Below, piece by piece: positions 26,751 to 35,885 of a stretch of DNA of 64,000 bases. The translations under genes and the position numbers were made by a program. Origin of the DNA: Hymenobacter norwichensis DSM 15439 (GTDB lineage Bacteria > Bacteroidota > Bacteroidia > Cytophagales > Hymenobacteraceae); NCBI RefSeq assembly GCF_000420705.1, contig NZ_ATVL01000011.1, positions 124,001 to 188,000 of the forward strand, in the 5' to 3' direction. Positions within the stretch are counted from its first letter, which is position 1. Every line of letters begins with the position of its first letter. Below the pieces are notes generated by a model that saw only the letters and a program-made list of their open reading frames with translations, had not been told where the DNA came from and did not search any database.

Positions 26751-29726
26751 TTACTTCAGTAGTTCCTCGATATCCTCCTTGGTGAGGCTTTTGATGATGG
26801 CCTCGTCGGTGGTTATTAGGTCCGTGACGAGTTGAATTTTTTTGTGCTGAAGCGCCAGGATTTTCTCTTCCACGGTGCCCTTGGTGATGAACTTGTAGGT
26901 GAACACCGTGCGCTCCTGCCCGATGCGGTGGGCGCGGTCAACGGCCTGCGCTTCCACAGCGGGGTTCCACCACGGGTCCAGAATGAACACGTAGTCGGCG
27001 GCGGTGAGGTTGAGGCCCACGCCCCCCGCTTTCAGGCTGATGAGGAACACCCGGAGGTCTTCGGTTTCCTGGAAGTGGTTCACCACCTTGTGCCGGTCTC
27101 GGGTGTTGCCATCTAGGTAGGCGTACTCAATCTGCCGCTCATCCAGAGAGGCCCGCACAATATCCAAGTGTTTTACGAACTGGCTGAACACAAGCACTTT
27201 GTGGCCTTCGGATACCACGCTCTTAATCATCCGAATTATCTCGCGCAGCTTGCCCGACTCGTGCTCGTAGTCCTCGTGGGCCATGCGCGGGTGGTTGGCA
27301 ATCTGGCGGAGCTTGGTGAGGCCTTGCAACAGCATGAACTGGGTGCTGGCCGTGCCGTGCTCCTCGATGTTTTGCAGAATCTTGTTGCGGTAGTAGCTCT
27401 TGGTTTCCTCGTAGCAATGCTGCTGCTCCTCGGTCATGGGGCAGTAGCTGAGGTGCTCGATTTTATCGGGCAACTCGCGAGCCACCTGGGCCTTGTGGCG
27501 GCGCAGAATGAACGGCTTGATAAGGGCGTGCAGCTTACGGGTTTTGCCTTCATCCTTGCCCTTCTCAATGGGCTTAAGAAACTCCTTGCGGAAAAATGCC
27601 TGGGTGCCTAGCAAGCCCGGATTGATGAACGACATCTGCGACCATAAATCCATGGTGCTGTTTTCCACCGGCGTACCCGTCAGGATGAGGCGGTAGCGCG
27701 ACACCAGCCCCCGCACCGCGTGCGACGTGGTGGAGCTAGGGTTCTTGATAGCCTGCGACTCATCCAGAATCACATAGTCGAACTTGTAGGTTTTCAGCAG
27801 CTCGGCATCGAGCCGCACAATGCCGTAGCTGGTCAGCACCACGTCGTAGTCAGCAAACTGCGCTACGTTTTTGTCGCGGTAGGTGCCCGTGTACGTCAGG
27901 ATACGCAAGCCCGGCGTGAACTTCTGGGCCTCGCTCAACCAGTTGTAAACCAGAGAGGTAGGCATGGCTAGCAACGAGGCCGCACCACCTGCTTCGCCGC
28001 TTTCCTTGCGGTGCAGCAGCAGCGCCAGCGTCTGAATGGTTTTGCCCAGGCCCATATCATCGGCAAGGCAGCCGCCGAAGTGGTAGTCCTTCACGAAGTG
28101 CAGCCAGTTGTAGCCGGCCTTCTGGTAGGGCCGCAACTCGCCTCGGAAACCGGCTGGCATCGGCTGGTCTTCCACCGTCTCGAAGCCGCGCAGCTTTTCC
28201 AGCTTGTGGCTCATTACTACGGTAGCCAGGTTGCCGTTTTGCAGGTCTGACACCAGGGCCAAATGGTGCTTGCGTAGCTTCAGCTCGTGCTCGTGCTCCT
28301 CGGCAAACGCAAACAGCTCCAGGTACTGCGTAAACCACTCTTCCGGAATGATGGCAATCTGGCCGTTGGGCAGGCGGTACTCGTGGCGACGCTGCAAAAT
28401 GTAGGGCCGCAGCTTGATGAACGGAATTTCGAACTCGCCGAAGCGCACCGTACCGCGCACATCAAACCAGTCGTTGGCCTCGGAAATGCCCACTTCCACG
28501 GTTACTGCCCCAATGAAATAGTCTTTGCCCGAGGTGCTGCCTTGTTGCACTGTGAAACCCAACCGGGCCAGCTCGTCGGAGTGGTGGTGCAGCCAGCGGA
28601 AGGCCGTGGCTTTTTCCAGCACGGCGCGGCCGTTGCGCACTTCCAGCGCCCGGTCGGCCAGCTCCTGAATGATTTCCTGCTCCCGGTCGAGGTTGCGCAC
28701 CAGCCGGTGGAAAATGTAGTTGTCTTCCTTCTTCTCCAGCTGCACCCACACGCGTTTGTCGTGGCCGTTGTGCACGGTGTAATTGCCGTAGCGAAACGAG
28801 AGGTCGAAGTGGATGTGGTCGGATATGGCCGGCAGGGTAGCTACGGCTGCGCCCACAGCAGCTGTGGCGCGGGGCCGGCCCGGCGCGGGGCGGCGGCGCT
28901 CTTCTTCCACTACCACCTTGGCAGTGGGGGCATCAGAGAAGGTAAGCTGGGGCCGGGCCACGTAGCGCTCCGAGCGAATGTCGAAGCCGCGCGCATGTAC
29001 ATCAAACGATTCCACAAGCGGCGCCACAAAGCGCTGGAAGTAGCTTTCCTCCACCTGCCGCGGAATCACAATGAACTTCTTGTTGAGAAACGGCCGCAGC
29101 TTTTTGCCGTCCACGTCGTGCCGGAAGTAATACAGCACGTCATTGAGGAGCAGCCAAGCCGGGTGCTCGCACACGATTACCGCGTTTTTGTACTGAAAAT
29201 CAAGCTTCTGTCCCTGATACTGGATGGTAGGGAAATAATGGGTATTGTCGTCGTTGCGGCGGAAGTGGAACAGGATAGATGCTGCCTCCGCGGCCAGCCC
29301 GATTTCGTGCCAAGTCGGCTCGCCGTCCTTGCCCATGATAAACACCTGCTTGCCATGCAACCGACTCAGAATCTGGCCCATGCGCTCCTGCACGTAGCGG
29401 CAGATTTCGTCCTGCAATGGTTTGTCGCCTTTGTCGGGGTCATAGGTTTTGAAGAAGAAATCGGCGGGCGTGGTTTTCTTGGCTGAAAACTCCTTGATAA
29501 CTGCGTCCTGCTGAATCTGGTCGGTAAGGGTAATCAACTCGAAGTCCACGGTATCGAGGCCGTCGGCAAACTCGGGGGCGTTTTTGCCGGAAACCGTCTG
29601 GTGCTGAAGCGTCAGTTGGCCTTTAGCGTTACGCTGAACTACATATGATTCAAACAGATAGCCTAGGTACTCGTGCTCTAGCAGCGAATAAACAATCTGG
29701 AAAGGCTGAGAAGTAGAAACCTTCAT
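26751..29726 (-). CDS. SNF2-family helicase-like ATPase
   Basis: A 991-residue protein. The C-terminal 520 residues are a complete SNF2 ATPase: Walker A in ADDMGLGKTIQTL, Walker B as VILDESQAIKNP (DESQ rather than DEAH), LTGTPVENS (motif III), and the second RecA lobe with VFSQFVKHLDI and DRAHRIGQERTVFTYKFI. The N-terminal 450 residues are less conserved and lack a zinc SWIM motif that I can see. It is likely a DNA translocase acting on DNA-protein complexes. No methylase or nuclease sits beside it, so a defence role is not supported. Confidence 0.9.
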   Translation of the reverse strand: MKVSTSQPFQIVYSLLEHEYLGYLFESYVVQRNAKGQLTLQHQTVSGKNAPEFADGLDTVDFELITLTDQIQQDAVIKEFSAKKTTPADFFFKTYDPDKGDKPLQDEICRYVQERMGQILSRLHGKQVFIMGKDGEPTWHEIGLAAEAASILFHFRRNDDNTHYFPTIQYQGQKLDFQYKNAVIVCEHPAWLLLNDVLYYFRHDVDGKKLRPFLNKKFIVIPRQVEESYFQRFVAPLVESFDVHARGFDIRSERYVARPQLTFSDAPTAKVVVEEERRRPAPGRPRATAAVGAAVATLPAISDHIHFDLSFRYGNYTVHNGHDKRVWVQLEKKEDNYIFHRLVRNLDREQEIIQELADRALEVRNGRAVLEKATAFRWLHHHSDELARLGFTVQQGSTSGKDYFIGAVTVEVGISEANDWFDVRGTVRFGEFEIPFIKLRPYILQRRHEYRLPNGQIAIIPEEWFTQYLELFAFAEEHEHELKLRKHHLALVSDLQNGNLATVVMSHKLEKLRGFETVEDQPMPAGFRGELRPYQKAGYNWLHFVKDYHFGGCLADDMGLGKTIQTLALLLHRKESGEAGGAASLLAMPTSLVYNWLSEAQKFTPGLRILTYTGTYRDKNVAQFADYDVVLTSYGIVRLDAELLKTYKFDYVILDESQAIKNPSSTTSHAVRGLVSRYRLILTGTPVENSTMDLWSQMSFINPGLLGTQAFFRKEFLKPIEKGKDEGKTRKLHALIKPFILRRHKAQVARELPDKIEHLSYCPMTEEQQHCYEETKSYYRNKILQNIEEHGTASTQFMLLQGLTKLRQIANHPRMAHEDYEHESGKLREIIRMIKSVVSEGHKVLVFSQFVKHLDIVRASLDERQIEYAYLDGNTRDRHKVVNHFQETEDLRVFLISLKAGGVGLNLTAADYVFILDPWWNPAVEAQAVDRAHRIGQERTVFTYKFITKGTVEEKILALQHKKIQLVTDLITTDEAIIKSLTKEDIEELLK

Positions 29727-29902
29727 AAAAACTCGGATAGACTCAATTCAAACGTTAAAAGTAAGTACTGCTAATAAATATTATGGTTTAAAGTCAGGAA
29801 TAAAATCAAATGCCGAAATGATATAACTATTTCGGTGAAAAGTAGATACAGGTTTGCACCTCTGCCTAAGCAGGAGCGCTTAAGGTTGAGTTAGAAGAGG
29901 TT

Positions 29903-31135
29903 CTAGAGATTCTCGCGCACGTCAATGGTGGCCGCGTTGAGAGCTGGCCGGACGGAAACGATAAGCGTGATGACGATGATGGCTAGCCCCGTCAGCACGA
30001 GGTCGGAGAACTGCATCTTCACCGGGTACGAATCCACGACGCTGGTAGCCATACCCATGCTCACGATGTGGAAGGTCTGCTGAGCCCAGCAGATGGCAAC
30101 GCCCAACGCCAAGCCTGTAAAGGCCCCCACGAAAGCCACAATGGCGCCTTCGAGCAGAAAAATGCGCCGGATGTTGCGCGGCGTAGCGCCCATAGCCAGT
30201 AAGATGGCCACGTCTTTGCGCTTATCGATAACCAGCATCGAGAGCGAGAAGAAGATATTGAGCGAGGCAATCAGCAGAATGAATGCGAAGGTGATGAACA
30301 CAAACATTTTCTCCACCTTGATGGCCTTCAGCAAGCTCACGTGCTGCTCGTCGGAGTCGAGGACCTTGAACTTGGCGCCGAGCTGCTTTTTCACAGCGGC
30401 TTTCACTTCCTGAATGTCGTGCTCGTCGCCTACGTTCACTTCCAGCGCGGTGCGGCGGTTGCCGTAGCTGAGCAGACTTTGGGCAAATTCCAGCGGCACA
30501 AAAACGTAGCTGTCGTCCATGTGCTGCTCAATCAGAAACACGCCGCCGGCTAGGATGCTTTGCTCATTGAAGGCCGTTTCGGGATTCATCGACAGCGTTT
30601 TGCGGCCGGTGTTGCGCGGGTACAGCAAGTGCAGCGGCGCGAACCGATTATTGAGGGCAATGCTTAGCTCGTGCTGCACCCCAGCCCCCAGCAGTGCATA
30701 CGGCTCATTGCCGCCGCGCAGCAACCGATGGTCGCCTTCCACAATGGCCGAATCGATGCGGCTTTGAGTGTAGTAGTTTTCCGACACGCCCTTCATTTTC
30801 ACCACCATCTGGCGGTCGTGGTATTGCAGCAGAGCGTTGTCTTCAATCACCTCGGTCAGCAGCCCCACGCCTTGCAGGCGGCGCAGGTTGTCCAGCATCA
30901 GCGTGTTCACCGGGAACGACTTGCCCTGCACGGCCGTCACCAGCAAATCGGGGTCCGATTTGCCGTAGAGCGTGCGCACGAGGTCCTCAAGCCCGTTGAA
31001 AACCGATAGCACAATGACCAGCGCCATCGTTCCCACCGCCACGCCAATCATGGAGATGTTGGAAATGATGCTGATAATGTTGCGCTTCTTCTTCGAGAGA
31101 AAATAACGCCGGGCAATGAGCAGGGGTACGTCCAT
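29903..31135 (-). CDS. FtsX-like ABC permease, LolC/E type
   Basis: A 410-residue inner-membrane protein with the MacB/FtsX layout: one N-terminal segment (NIISIISNISMIGVAVGTMALVIVLSVFNGLEDLV), a large periplasmic domain (about residues 50-270) and three C-terminal segments (ITFAFILLIASLNIFFSLSML, GAIVAFVGAFTGLALGVAIC, VLTGLAIIVITLIVS). The opening sequence is typical of LolC/LolE, which release lipoproteins to LolA. The partner ATPase is not adjacent. It follows rbfA and a methyltransferase on the same strand. Confidence 0.85.
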   Translation of the reverse strand: MDVPLLIARRYFLSKKKRNIISIISNISMIGVAVGTMALVIVLSVFNGLEDLVRTLYGKSDPDLLVTAVQGKSFPVNTLMLDNLRRLQGVGLLTEVIEDNALLQYHDRQMVVKMKGVSENYYTQSRIDSAIVEGDHRLLRGGNEPYALLGAGVQHELSIALNNRFAPLHLLYPRNTGRKTLSMNPETAFNEQSILAGGVFLIEQHMDDSYVFVPLEFAQSLLSYGNRRTALEVNVGDEHDIQEVKAAVKKQLGAKFKVLDSDEQHVSLLKAIKVEKMFVFITFAFILLIASLNIFFSLSMLVIDKRKDVAILLAMGATPRNIRRIFLLEGAIVAFVGAFTGLALGVAICWAQQTFHIVSMGMATSVVDSYPVKMQFSDLVLTGLAIIVITLIVSVRPALNAATIDVRENL

Positions 31136-31303
31136 GCGGGGCGTGCGGGGTGGGCTTAACGAATTGATTGTAAGAGAATAACACGCTTGCTAGCCTGCTA
31201 ATAGCCCCTAAAAGTCGATTCTGTTTGCTATAACTAGAACGTATAGAGAGCCAAAAGAAGGCCTAAGAAGCAAAACAAGATACGCCGCCGGGCGCAAAAA
31301 GGT

Positions 31304-32113
31304 CTACTTCCAGGCTTTCACAATTAGGCCGGTGCCGGAGTCGTGCTTGGTGTTGGCATCGAGCCAGTTTAGTAGCAGGCAGAACGGGAACGTAACCAAG
31401 TAGTAGAACGGCAGCAAAATGAAGAACAGCTTGGATTTGCCCAGCATCAGAATGGGGTACTTCATGCTCAGGCGCCACGAAATCTGGCCTGGCTCACCGT
31501 AGCTGTACTGGGCCTCAATCCGCTCGAAGCCGGCGGTGCGTAGCTTCTGCTGAATCTCGTGGATGTTGTAGCCGTCGCGTACGTGCTCCTCAATAAAGCT
31601 GGTTTCACCGTCGGAATGCACATCGGAGCCGCCTTGGTCGGAGGGGGTGGAGATAAGCAACATGCCGCCGTCCTTGAGCGAGGCGTGCACGTTGCGGAAT
31701 ACTTCCACGTCTTCTAGAATGTGCTCCATTACGTCCACCGACAACGCCATATCGAAGGTGTTAGGCTCCTGATACAGCACCAGGTCCTGCACTGCAAACT
31801 GCACGTTGGTCCGCCCGATTTCACGGAAGAACTTGTTGGAGTCGGCAATCTGCTCGTCCTTCACATCCACGGCCAGAATGTGCCACTTCTCACTCAATCC
31901 CGACAGCCAGTAAGTGTACTGCCCGTAGCCGGAGCCGGCATCCAAGATGTTCACTGGCTCGTTGGTGCGGCCCTTGGCCCATTGGCGCAATTCCCGGTGT
32001 ACGTGCCAAGTGCGCAATAACAGCAAATCGAGCAGGTGGTAGAACAGGCGCCGCAGCAGCGGAGTGCGGTTGAAGACCTCGCCCAAAGAGCGTTTTATCG
32101 GGTCGTAATGCAA
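31304..32113 (-). CDS. Class I SAM-dependent methyltransferase
   Basis: About 269 residues if the TTG at 32113 (LHYDPIKRSLG...) is the start. An ATG at 32179 gives 22 more residues, but those codons lie inside an inverted repeat and look intergenic. The SAM-binding motif VNILDAGSGYGQYTYWL is followed by an Asp-containing strand (ILAVDVKDEQI) and MALSVDVMEHI. A hydrophobic C-terminal helix (LFFILLPFYYLVTFPFCLLL) suggests membrane association. The substrate is unknown; a lipid or quinone precursor is possible. Confidence 0.78.
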   Translation of the reverse strand: MHYDPIKRSLGEVFNRTPLLRRLFYHLLDLLLLRTWHVHRELRQWAKGRTNEPVNILDAGSGYGQYTYWLSGLSEKWHILAVDVKDEQIADSNKFFREIGRTNVQFAVQDLVLYQEPNTFDMALSVDVMEHILEDVEVFRNVHASLKDGGMLLISTPSDQGGSDVHSDGETSFIEEHVRDGYNIHEIQQKLRTAGFERIEAQYSYGEPGQISWRLSMKYPILMLGKSKLFFILLPFYYLVTFPFCLLLNWLDANTKHDSGTGLIVKAWK

Positions 32114-32118
32114 GGTGT

Positions 32119-32214
32119 TTGGTGAATTTGTGAAGTTGAGAAGTTGTGAAAAGTAAGAAGAATGAATAGTTGTACCCATAAGGTCACAACTTCATACTTC
32201 CACAACTTCACCTT
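32119..32214. repeat. Imperfect inverted repeat before the methyltransferase gene
   Basis: Arms 32119-32149 and 32184-32214 pair imperfectly (GGTGAA-TTGTGAAGTTG motif against its complement). The right arm ends on the rbfA stop codon. It belongs with other GTGA-rich inverted repeats at gene ends here. Confidence 0.6.
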
Positions 32215-32648
32215 TACTCACTGTCGTCTTTGAAAAGCCGGGGGCGTTTGGGCGCTTCAGCGTCGGGCTGGTCGTCGGTGTCAGGCTCGGCGGCCGGAAT
32301 ATCGAGCTTGCCCAATACTTCGTCCATCTTGGCAGCATACGCGGCCGAATCGTCGAGGAAGAACACCAGGTCCGGCACGATACGCAGGGTCTGGCGGACG
32401 CGCTTGGCCAAGGCCTGCCGGATGAGTTTCTGATTGTCGTGCACCATGTCCAGCATTTCCTGGCCGCTGCCTTCACGCATGAGCAACTGGCTCAGGTACA
32501 CGCGGGCTACCCCCAAGTCGGGCGATACACGTACGCCCACAATGCCCGGCGCGAGGCCCGGAAACAGGTGCGGCAGGTCGCGCTGAAACACGGTGGCCAG
32601 TTCCTGCTGTAACAGGCTCGATACTTTTTGCTGTCGTTTGCTTTCCAT
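32214..32648 (-). CDS. rbfA: Ribosome-binding factor A
   Basis: A 144-residue 30S maturation factor starting at ATG 32648 (MESKRQQKVSSLLQQELATVFQRDL). The type II KH-like fold has the visible elements: GIVGVRVSPDLGVARVYLSQL, the long helix LIRQALAKRVRQTLRIVPDLVFFLDDS and the AAYAAKMDEVL helix. The C-terminal 25 residues are acidic and less conserved. It normally acts in 16S rRNA maturation and cold adaptation. It heads a same-strand run with the methyltransferase and FtsX-like permease. Confidence 0.93.
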   Translation of the reverse strand: MESKRQQKVSSLLQQELATVFQRDLPHLFPGLAPGIVGVRVSPDLGVARVYLSQLLMREGSGQEMLDMVHDNQKLIRQALAKRVRQTLRIVPDLVFFLDDSAAYAAKMDEVLGKLDIPAAEPDTDDQPDAEAPKRPRLFKDDSE

Positions 32649-32849
32649 AAGAGTTGACAAAGATAGGAACTTAGGGGCTTAGGGTCTTGGGTAGGTGGTT
32701 TTTTGCAACTCACAGTTGGGCCGGTAACTATGAAGTCCAGCTGGAGCCAACTGGCCCACTGGAAACCACTACCCTCTTGAACGTACCTTTACCCAGCAAA
32801 GGCCTAGCCTTTCCAAGCTTCCTCAAGATTCTAAGACTTCTGCCTTCAC

Positions 32850-34262
32850 TTGCTTCAATTTTTTAAAAGTCCGCTGCCCACGCGCCTGATTGTGCTGCTG
32901 CTACTGGTGTTGGCTGTCCGCCTGCCGTTACTGTGGCTAGGGGTACCGCTTACCATGGCGGAGTTGCGAGCCATGCTGGTAGGTGAGCGGCTGCACGCCG
33001 GCGCGCTGCCCTACCGCGACCTGTACGACGCCACCGCTCCGCTGGCGGCCGTGCTGTTTGCTGCGCTGGATTTGGTGGCTTCCCGCCCGCTGTGGCTGTA
33101 CCGGATGCTGGCTTTCGCGCTGCTGCTTATTCAGGCGCTGCGCCTCAATTTCGTGCTCAACCGCGCCGACGTGCACCCCGAGCGTGGATACGTGGCCGCT
33201 CTTACTTACCTGGTGCTTGCCAGCGCCACCACCGACCTCGATACCTTGTCGCCGCTGCTGCTGGGGCACACGTTTATCATCCTGGGGCTCAGCGCTATGC
33301 TGCCCACCTCGCGGGAGGGCTACGACAACCGGCGGCTGTTTCGGGCGGGGTTTCTGGTGGGCGTGGCGGCGCTGTGCTACATGCCGCTGGCGCTGTTTCT
33401 GCTGGTAGGCTTGTTTGCCGTTATTGTATTCGCCGCCAATTCATTTCGGAGCTTTTTGCTGCTGCTGTGCGGCTTTGGATTTCCGTATGCGGTGGTGGCT
33501 ACCTTCTTTCTGTACAGCGACGCGCTGCCTGCTTTCCGGCAGCTGCACCTGGTGCCTACACTGAGCGGCCTAGTAATGGGGGCCGACGGGCTGCCGCTGC
33601 CGCTCCAATGGAAGCTGTTGATACTACCGGGCGCAGTGCTGCTGCTGGCCTTGGCCCGCTCGTTCACTACCGCGCTGGGGCTGGTTTTCCAAGTGAAGTT
33701 TCAGCAGCTGATGTTGGTGTGGCTGCTAGTGGCGGCGCTGATGATGGCCGTTGGCCGCGGCACAGCGCCCGGCTCGATTGGTTTGCTGCTGCCGCCCATC
33801 ACTTACTTTAGCTTGTTTCTGTGGCAGAAAGGCCCGCGCATGTGGGTGGTAGAAGTGCTGTTTCTGGTGCTGCTGGGGAGCGTGGCCGGGCTGCGCTACC
33901 GTGAGCTGCTGCACCTCGAAGACCCGTTGCGGTTCCCCGCTGAGGCGCGCTACGCCGTGCAGCCTAGTGCCCGCTATGCCAGCGTGAAGGGACAGCGCCT
34001 GCTGGTGCTCGGGGATGATATGCGGCCCTACCTCAACAATTCCGTCGGGACGCCCTACTTGGATTGGCGGCTGGCCCAGACCGATTTTAGCCGTTTGAGT
34101 CAGTATGCCGGCGTCTATCGGCTCGCCCGCAACCTATCAGAAGCACCGCCCACAATGGTCATCGACCAAACCAACCGCTGGGTGGAACTGCAATACAAAG
34201 TACCCGCCATCTTCGGCCGTTACCAACCCACCGCTACGCCGCGGGTATATGAGTTGAAATGA
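32850..34262 (+). CDS. Polytopic membrane protein of unknown function
   Basis: A 470-residue protein with roughly ten hydrophobic segments and a soluble C-terminal tail (about residues 380-470). The start is TTG at 32850. It opens LQFFKSPLPTRLIVLLLLVLAVRLPLLWLGVP, and the loop HAGALPYRDLYDATAPLAAVLFA recalls the first periplasmic loop of polyprenyl-phosphate sugar transferases. The rest does not clearly match them. It resembles Bacteroidota membrane proteins of unknown role near rbfA. It shares a divergent promoter region with rbfA. Confidence 0.65.
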   Translation: MLQFFKSPLPTRLIVLLLLVLAVRLPLLWLGVPLTMAELRAMLVGERLHAGALPYRDLYDATAPLAAVLFAALDLVASRPLWLYRMLAFALLLIQALRLNFVLNRADVHPERGYVAALTYLVLASATTDLDTLSPLLLGHTFIILGLSAMLPTSREGYDNRRLFRAGFLVGVAALCYMPLALFLLVGLFAVIVFAANSFRSFLLLLCGFGFPYAVVATFFLYSDALPAFRQLHLVPTLSGLVMGADGLPLPLQWKLLILPGAVLLLALARSFTTALGLVFQVKFQQLMLVWLLVAALMMAVGRGTAPGSIGLLLPPITYFSLFLWQKGPRMWVVEVLFLVLLGSVAGLRYRELLHLEDPLRFPAEARYAVQPSARYASVKGQRLLVLGDDMRPYLNNSVGTPYLDWRLAQTDFSRLSQYAGVYRLARNLSEAPPTMVIDQTNRWVELQYKVPAIFGRYQPTATPRVYELK

Positions 34263-34266
34263 GAAT

Positions 34267-34352
34267 TAATTGTTGAAGGGCTGCTTGTGGAATCGTTAGG
34301 CACAATACTTAGAGTGTCATCAACAATTTCACAAGCAGCCCTTCAACAATTA
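34267..34352. terminator. Inverted repeat between convergent genes, 23-bp arms
   Basis: Arms 34267-34289 and 34330-34352 are perfect inverted repeats around a 40-bp centre. The right arm includes the rpiB stop codon. It can serve as a bidirectional terminator although the centre is long and the flanks have only short T-runs. Confidence 0.75.
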
Positions 34353-34781
34353 ACAATCAATCTTGCTTACGCGGGTTTGGTGGCGGCCGCCTTCGAAGGC
34401 CGTATTCAAGAACTGGCTGACGATGGCACGGGCGTTTTCCTCGCTTATAAAGCGCGCCGGCACGCACATGATGTTGGCATCATTGTGCTGGCGGGCCAGC
34501 TCAGCTAGCTCGGGCTCCCAGGCAATAGCCGCCCGAATACCGCGGTGCTTGTTGGCTGTGATGCACACGCCGTTGGCCGAGCCGCACACCAGAATTCCCC
34601 GCTCTAGCTCGCCGTTAGTAATGGCCTCCGCCAGTGGGTGCACAAAGTCCGGGTAGTCCACTGAATCGGGAGAGTTGGTGCCGAAGTCGCGCACCTCGTA
34701 ACCGTTGTCGCGCAGCCAGTGGGCCAGCATCTGCTTGTACTCGAAGCCGGCGTGGTCGGAACCGATGGCAATGGCAGTCAT
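34350..34781 (-). CDS. rpiB: Ribose-5-phosphate isomerase B
   Basis: A 143-residue enzyme of the RpiB/LacAB type. The N-terminus (GSDHAGFEYKQML) carries the conserved Asp-His pair, and the active-site loop has Cys 66 in LVCGSANGVCITANKHRG, close to the usual CGTGxGMSIAANK. It interconverts ribulose 5-phosphate and ribose 5-phosphate. It follows tatC on the same strand, a frequent pairing in this phylum. Confidence 0.92.
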   Translation of the reverse strand: MTAIAIGSDHAGFEYKQMLAHWLRDNGYEVRDFGTNSPDSVDYPDFVHPLAEAITNGELERGILVCGSANGVCITANKHRGIRAAIAWEPELAELARQHNDANIMCVPARFISEENARAIVSQFLNTAFEGGRHQTRVSKIDC

Positions 34782-34823
34782 TGGAATAAAGAATTTGAGG
34801 GTGAAATGAGAAGGCTGAAAAAC

Positions 34824-34852
34824 AAAAGGGCGAGGAACACGCCTCGCCTTTT
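34824..34852 (-). terminator. Terminator of the tatC gene
   Basis: On the minus strand AAAAGGCGAGG pairs with CCTCGCCCTTTT with one bulged base, followed by a T-rich run. It separates tatC from rpiB. Confidence 0.8.
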
Positions 34853-34873
34853 ATGTCATTGCCTGGCTTCTGA

Positions 34874-35746
34874 CTAAGAAACACCGCCGTTTTCAGCTAG
34901 CCGTTCGTTGAGCTGCTTGGTGCGGTTGCGCGTTACCACACGGGCAATGTTGATACTCAGCTCGTAAAGCAGCACAATCGGAATCGTGACGATAATCTGG
35001 GCTGAAATGTCGGGGGGCGTGATGATGGCTGCCACAACCAGAATGACCACAATGGCGTGCTTGCGGTACAGGCGCATGATTTCGGGCGTTACAATACCGG
35101 CTTTGGCCAGGAAGAACACAATCATGGGTAGCTCGAACACGCCCGCGCACGACAAGCTCATGGTAGTCAGCGTGCTGATGTAGCTCTGCAAGTCAATCTG
35201 GTTTTCGATGGTCGAATCCAGTTGATACGAAGCCAGGAAGTTGATGCTGAGCGGCGCGGCAATAAAGTAGCCGAACAGCAACCCGATGATGAACAGCACC
35301 GACACGAAAAACACCGCGCCGCGCGAGTTGGCTTGCTCGTGTGGGTAAAGCCCCGGCTTGATGAAGCGCCAGATTTCCCAGAATGTGTACGGAAACGCCA
35401 GCGCCAGCCCCACCACGAATGACGAGCTGATGTGCATAGTCAGCTGTCCGCTCATCTGGCGGTTCTGCAAATCGAAGGTGGGTTCCCCAATGCACAATCC
35501 CTCGGCGTGAATCCACTGCCCGAACTTGCAAAAGGCGCGGTAGGTCCAGAAATCCCCCCGGGAAGGCCCCAGAATCAGGTCGTGAAACAGGAAATCCTTG
35601 GCCAGAAACGCGGCTGTAGTGAAGACGACAATGGCAATGGCCGAGCGGATGATATGCCACCGCAACGCCTCCAGATGGTCGATAAAAGACATTTCCGGGT
35701 GCTGTCCCGTTACGGGGTGCCCGGAAGAAAGGTGTTGTTGATCCAC
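34874..35746 (-). CDS. tatC: Twin-arginine translocase subunit TatC
   Basis: About 290 residues if the GTG at 35746 is the start; ATG 35692 (MSFIDHLEALRWHI) gives 272. The longer in-frame extension covers an inverted repeat and is rejected. The family opening FIDHLEALR, the conserved Pro-bearing loop (FAFPYTFWEIWRFIKPGL) and six hydrophobic segments are visible. It forms the receptor core for folded proteins exported by the twin-arginine route. Partner TatA/B genes are not in the window. Confidence 0.9.
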   Translation of the reverse strand: MDQQHLSSGHPVTGQHPEMSFIDHLEALRWHIIRSAIAIVVFTTAAFLAKDFLFHDLILGPSRGDFWTYRAFCKFGQWIHAEGLCIGEPTFDLQNRQMSGQLTMHISSSFVVGLALAFPYTFWEIWRFIKPGLYPHEQANSRGAVFFVSVLFIIGLLFGYFIAAPLSINFLASYQLDSTIENQIDLQSYISTLTTMSLSCAGVFELPMIVFFLAKAGIVTPEIMRLYRKHAIVVILVVAAIITPPDISAQIIVTIPIVLLYELSINIARVVTRNRTKQLNERLAENGGVS

Positions 35747-35760
35747 GAGGGAATGAATTA

Positions 35761-35881
35761 GTGACTTAGTGATTCGGTGACTTAGCGAAGGAGGTCGGGT
35801 GAACAACAAACGAAAACCAGTGGTGGCAGGATGCTGCTCCACTGGTTTTCCGTTCACTAAATCACTAAGCCACTAAATCAC
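35761..35881. repeat. Nested inverted repeats between tatC and glyA
   Basis: The outer arms 35761-35789 and 35853-35881 pair at about 22 of 29 positions (GTGACTTAGTGA-type motif). Inside them is the perfect 12-bp stem at 35812-35850. Confidence 0.65.
35812..35850 (-). terminator. Terminator of the glyA gene
   Basis: The inner perfect stem of 12 bp (GAAAACCAGTGG and its complement) has a T-rich stretch on the minus strand after it. It lies 36 bp past the glyA stop. Confidence 0.7.
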
Positions 35882-35885
35882 AAGG

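Noticed and set aside
28287..29486. 399-codon plus-strand open frame opposite the SNF2 gene
   Set aside because: It is a shadow of the helicase N-terminal region; no start context or domain supports it.
26751..29726. SNF2 gene as part of an antiphage system
   Set aside because: There is no methylase, nuclease, phospholipase D or other defence partner beside it, and the neighbours are ordinary genes.
32114..32179. N-terminal extension of the methyltransferase from ATG 32179
   Set aside because: The codons lie in an inverted repeat, and the conserved sequence begins at LHYDPIKRSLG, so the TTG at 32113 is preferred.
35747..35857. N-terminal extension of TatC
   Set aside because: It covers the nested inverted repeats between glyA and tatC and adds a non-conserved segment to an otherwise normal TatC.
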